Below, one piece after another: positions 14,115-15,975 of a stretch of DNA of 15,975 nt (the stretch's first letter is position 1; every line of letters starts with the position of its first letter). The notes below the pieces were generated by a model. It worked only from the letters and a program-made list of their open reading frames with translations, was not told the origin of the DNA and searched no databases. The position numbers and the translations under genes are program-made. Source of the DNA: Desulfobacteraceae bacterium (lineage in GTDB: Bacteria > Desulfobacterota > Desulfobacteria > Desulfobacterales > Desulfosarcinaceae); NCBI GenBank assembly GCA_027025615.1, contig JALVQM010000192.1:1-15975 (forward strand), read 5' to 3'.

Positions 14115-14708
14115 TCAATAACCACCAACTTGGGAATCATTAACACTGGGCTGATCGCCGGAAGACTGGTTGGCTGCAGCCAAAGCTTCCGCTAACTGGG
14201 CCCTGGTATTTAGGAGGTTGTTCCTTTCATTTTCCAGCATATTGATAAATTGATTGGTACGGCTGATTTCCATGATGTAGTGAGCCCGACCGATCCCCGA
14301 TACCGCTGTTAACATAGCAAGGGTGGCAGCTGCTCCCGCAGGATTTTTGCTTTCAAATTTGTCGATCATATCCTGCATCCACGGCGGCTTTGCATGGTAT
14401 GCTGCAGTTCGCTGTCCTGTTGCCGTTGCAATCTGATGGAGCTTGCTGACATCCGGCTGGGTATGGTTTTTGATTGCCTCGTTCAGCGTAGCCCGCATGC
14501 GTTGCATATTAGCGCGGTGTTTGGCTATTTCGGCATCAATGACGGCGATTTTGTCGTCTATGGTCTTGATTTGGCTTTGAAGTAAGGTCCGATCTTTTGG
14601 CAGCTGGCTTGAAGACATCCCGCCCCCTTGGAAACAGCTGCTTAGCAAGACCATACTGCAGCACGTAATCATGACAATAATGGTTCTGCCAACTGATTGT
14701 TTTCGCAT
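14115..14708 (-). CDS. Helical lipoprotein of unknown function
   Basis: A 197-residue protein starting MRKQSVGRTIIVMITCCSMV and ending its signal with the lipobox L-S-S-Cys25, so it is a predicted lipoprotein. The mature part has two helical, coiled-coil-like stretches, about 40-75 (QIKTIDDKIAVIDAEIAKHR and on) and about 150-180 (MLENERNNLLNTRAQLAEAL), around an alanine-rich middle (GAAATLAMLTAVSGIG). The tail is Ser/Asn/Gly-rich and looks unstructured. A longer frame begins at 14756, but AGGAG at 14714-14718, 5 nt before ATG 14708, and the signal sequence favour the shorter form. The family is not recognised. It is the first of three exported genes on this strand; a role in outer-membrane structure or secretion is possible but unproven. 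Confidence 0.78.
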   Translation of the reverse strand: MRKQSVGRTIIVMITCCSMVLLSSCFQGGGMSSSQLPKDRTLLQSQIKTIDDKIAVIDAEIAKHRANMQRMRATLNEAIKNHTQPDVSKLHQIATATGQRTAAYHAKPPWMQDMIDKFESKNPAGAAATLAMLTAVSGIGRAHYIMEISRTNQFINMLENERNNLLNTRAQLAEALAAANQSSGDQPSVNDSQVGGY

Positions 14709-14713
14709 TTTAA

Positions 14714-14718
14714 CTCCT
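14714..14718 (-). promoter_or_regulatory. Ribosome binding site that sets the helical lipoprotein start
   Basis: AGGAG lies 5 nt before ATG 14708. That start places the lipoprotein signal at the N-terminus, unlike the earlier in-frame start at 14756. Confidence 0.65.
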
Positions 14719-14832
14719 GGTTTGGACTGAATGTTTGGTTGATTGTTCAAAGGCAAACAATGATTAAAGCCTAATACCGGAAGTGATTCTTTATACTACA
14801 CTAATTTCTGCATATTTTAAAGACTTTTCATA

Positions 14833-15558
14833 CTATGATTTCGGTGACTGGCCCATAAGAAAAGGTTTGAACAGTGCCCTGATTGAATCCAGGGTATCTT
14901 CCAGGGGGGGCATCATGAATTTTGCGAATACATCCAAATGGACAAGGGCGTTTACCATTGAATCCTTTTGGGAAGCGGCCCGCAGGCGCATTACCATGCA
15001 GTCGTTGATGCGTGCTATGTTGTCGTAAATTTTCACCAGGCCGTTCAAGTTGAAATCTGATTTTCCGTGGCTTTCAAAATAGCGGGCCAGAAGATAGGTA
15101 GACAGTGCGCGCCAAATGGTTTCTTCCCTGTTGGCAAAAGGCAGATGAAAACGGGCCATTGGTTTGAGAAAATGTGTATGGGGACAGTGACTGGCTGCTA
15201 TCATAAGTCCCATTATTGAACTTATGGCTTCCTGGGCAGAACAGCGGACGTGAAATTTACGCTGTTCTGTAATTACATTGACCGTAACCCGGTCAAAAGA
15301 CATCAATTTGCCCATGCGCTGATAAACTGTAACAAGATTCAGGGCTACCGGGCATTGGGGAAAGCTCTTTTCGTCGATGGGGCAGTGGGGACATTGGTGA
15401 AAACCGAGCTCTGTCCAGAAGGGAGGATTTTTTTTCATTTTACCCTTCAGGACTATTTTACTCCGATCGAACAGGAGGTCGATTTCCACCCTGCGTTTGT
15501 TTGGCAGAGTGAAGCGGTAATCGATGCTGAACGTTTCTGTGGCTTTAATATTGGCCAC
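14833..15558 (-). CDS. Cysteine-rich cytoplasmic protein of unknown function
   Basis: A 241-residue protein with no signal peptide. The N-terminal part (about 8-50) reads like a short beta domain (SIDYRFTLPNKRRVEIDLLF). Next come three cysteines in a tight pattern, CPHCPIDEKSFPQC (56-69), then Cys106 and CPHTH (125-129), which together look like a metal-binding site. The C-terminal half is helical (WRALSTYLLARYFESHGKSD and on). I recall hypothetical proteins of this kind, with a CxxC followed by CPVA, from sulfate-reducing bacteria, possibly under a DUF entry, but I cannot name it with certainty. The GTG at 15558 has AAAGGGAG at 15568-15575 and is the best start; the next ATG would remove the beta domain. 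The upstream thioesterase ends 34 bp before, so the two may share a transcript. Confidence 0.75.
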   Translation of the reverse strand: MANIKATETFSIDYRFTLPNKRRVEIDLLFDRSKIVLKGKMKKNPPFWTELGFHQCPHCPIDEKSFPQCPVALNLVTVYQRMGKLMSFDRVTVNVITEQRKFHVRCSAQEAISSIMGLMIAASHCPHTHFLKPMARFHLPFANREETIWRALSTYLLARYFESHGKSDFNLNGLVKIYDNIARINDCMVMRLRAASQKDSMVNALVHLDVFAKFMMPPLEDTLDSIRALFKPFLMGQSPKS

Positions 15559-15592
15559 CGGGCAGCACTCCCTTTCTGTCAGAACATTAGAA

Positions 15593-15975
15593 TTAGAAAT
15601 AGCCGATGCTTGGCGACAAGGAGATTTTGCTTTTCACAAAAGTCCCGCTACCCCTTGCAATTTCCTTTCCCCGGGCGTCAATAAGTCTTGCCTCGGCGAC
15701 AAAATTGTTTCGCCCGGCACTTACAACTTTTCCGGTAGCGGTTATGGTTCCCTGGGATACCGGGCGTAGCAAATGGATATGGAAACTGGTTGTCAGGACA
15801 AGGACATCTTCAACCAGAGCATTTACCGCGAAAAAAGCTGCATCGTCAAGGGCTTTGAAGTAAACCGAACCATGCACTGCGCCGCCGGAATGAAAAAAAT
15901 CAGGTCTGATGTTAATTGTTACCTTGGCAGAACCACGATTTATCTCTATCCATGGCTGATAATAAACATTGCAGG
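15593..15975 (-). CDS. PaaI-type hotdog-fold thioesterase, 5' end cut by the window edge
   Basis: The visible C-terminal 126 residues are a hotdog-fold acyl-CoA thioesterase of the PaaI/YbgC-like group. The frame is open to the window edge and includes PWIEINRGSAKVTINIRPDF, then FFHSGGAVHGSVYFKALDDA, which holds the family motif HSGGAVHG with its substrate-facing Asp in the following helix (ALDDAAFFAVNAL). The GTG at 15877 lies inside the hotdog core and is not the real start; the gene must begin to the right of the window. Such enzymes release CoA from aryl- or acyl-CoA thioesters and fit an aromatic-degrading host, but the substrate cannot be read here. A cysteine-rich gene follows 34 bp downstream. 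Confidence 0.85.
   Translation of the reverse strand, partial: CNVYYQPWIEINRGSAKVTINIRPDFFHSGGAVHGSVYFKALDDAAFFAVNALVEDVLVLTTSFHIHLLRPVSQGTITATGKVVSAGRNNFVAEARLIDARGKEIARGSGTFVKSKISLSPSIGYF

Noticed and set aside
1..15975. CRISPR array, tRNA, rRNA or insertion sequence
   Set aside because: No regularly spaced repeats, cloverleaf-like sequence, rRNA-like stretch, transposase or terminal inverted repeats were seen while reading the window; no search tool was available.

Overview
The window looks like chromosome from a strictly anaerobic Desulfobacterota-type bacterium, probably a sulfate reducer or syntroph that degrades aromatic or dicarboxylic compounds. The evidence is a glutaryl-CoA dehydrogenase with the active-site signature of the non-decarboxylating anaerobic type, a nearby glutaconyl-CoA decarboxylase alpha subunit, TRAP-transporter genes, soluble PAS/GAF histidine kinases with a C-terminal cysteine cluster, and a CxxCH-containing envelope lipoprotein. 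This taxonomic placement is inference. No rRNA, tRNA, CRISPR array, transposase or integrase was seen.

Layout. (1) 276-3785, plus strand: a lower-pathway module of acyl-CoA (glutaryl-CoA) dehydrogenase, a small carboxymuconolactone-decarboxylase-like protein with a TTG start, and the carboxyltransferase (alpha) subunit of the biotin-dependent glutaconyl-CoA decarboxylase. A 12-bp perfect stem-loop follows. Together the enzymes would oxidise glutaryl-CoA to glutaconyl-CoA and then decarboxylate it to crotonyl-CoA. The membrane and biotin-carrier subunits needed for sodium pumping are not in the window. (2) 3905-6015, minus strand: a decaying operon. An intact TRAP solute-binding protein (dctP) is followed by a collapsed dctQ-dctM remnant (frameshifts, a stop and large deletions) and by a response-regulator gene broken by what looks like one lost base. 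(3) 6197-7225, minus strand: an unrecognised protein with HEAT-like helical repeats and a C-terminal DnaJ-type CxxCxGxG pair. (4) 7589-11901, plus strand: a tandem-ACT protein, a PAS-PAS-GAF histidine kinase, a second sensorless histidine kinase and a response regulator with a C-terminal extension. This looks like a complete cytoplasmic signalling cassette; its regulator is a paralogue of the broken one in region 2. (5) 11937-14708, minus strand: three exported proteins: a beta-propeller lipoprotein carrying one CxxCH motif, a small periplasmic protein and a helical lipoprotein. (6) 14833-15975, minus strand: a cysteine-rich protein of unknown function and a PaaI-type hotdog thioesterase that runs off the right edge.

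The most notable points are the Tyr-to-Val signature in the dehydrogenase, the collapsed TRAP/response-regulator operon beside an intact dctP and an intact regulator paralogue, the cysteine cluster inside the kinase ATPase domain, the HEAT/zinc-ribbon protein, and the propeller lipoprotein with a possible haem site.
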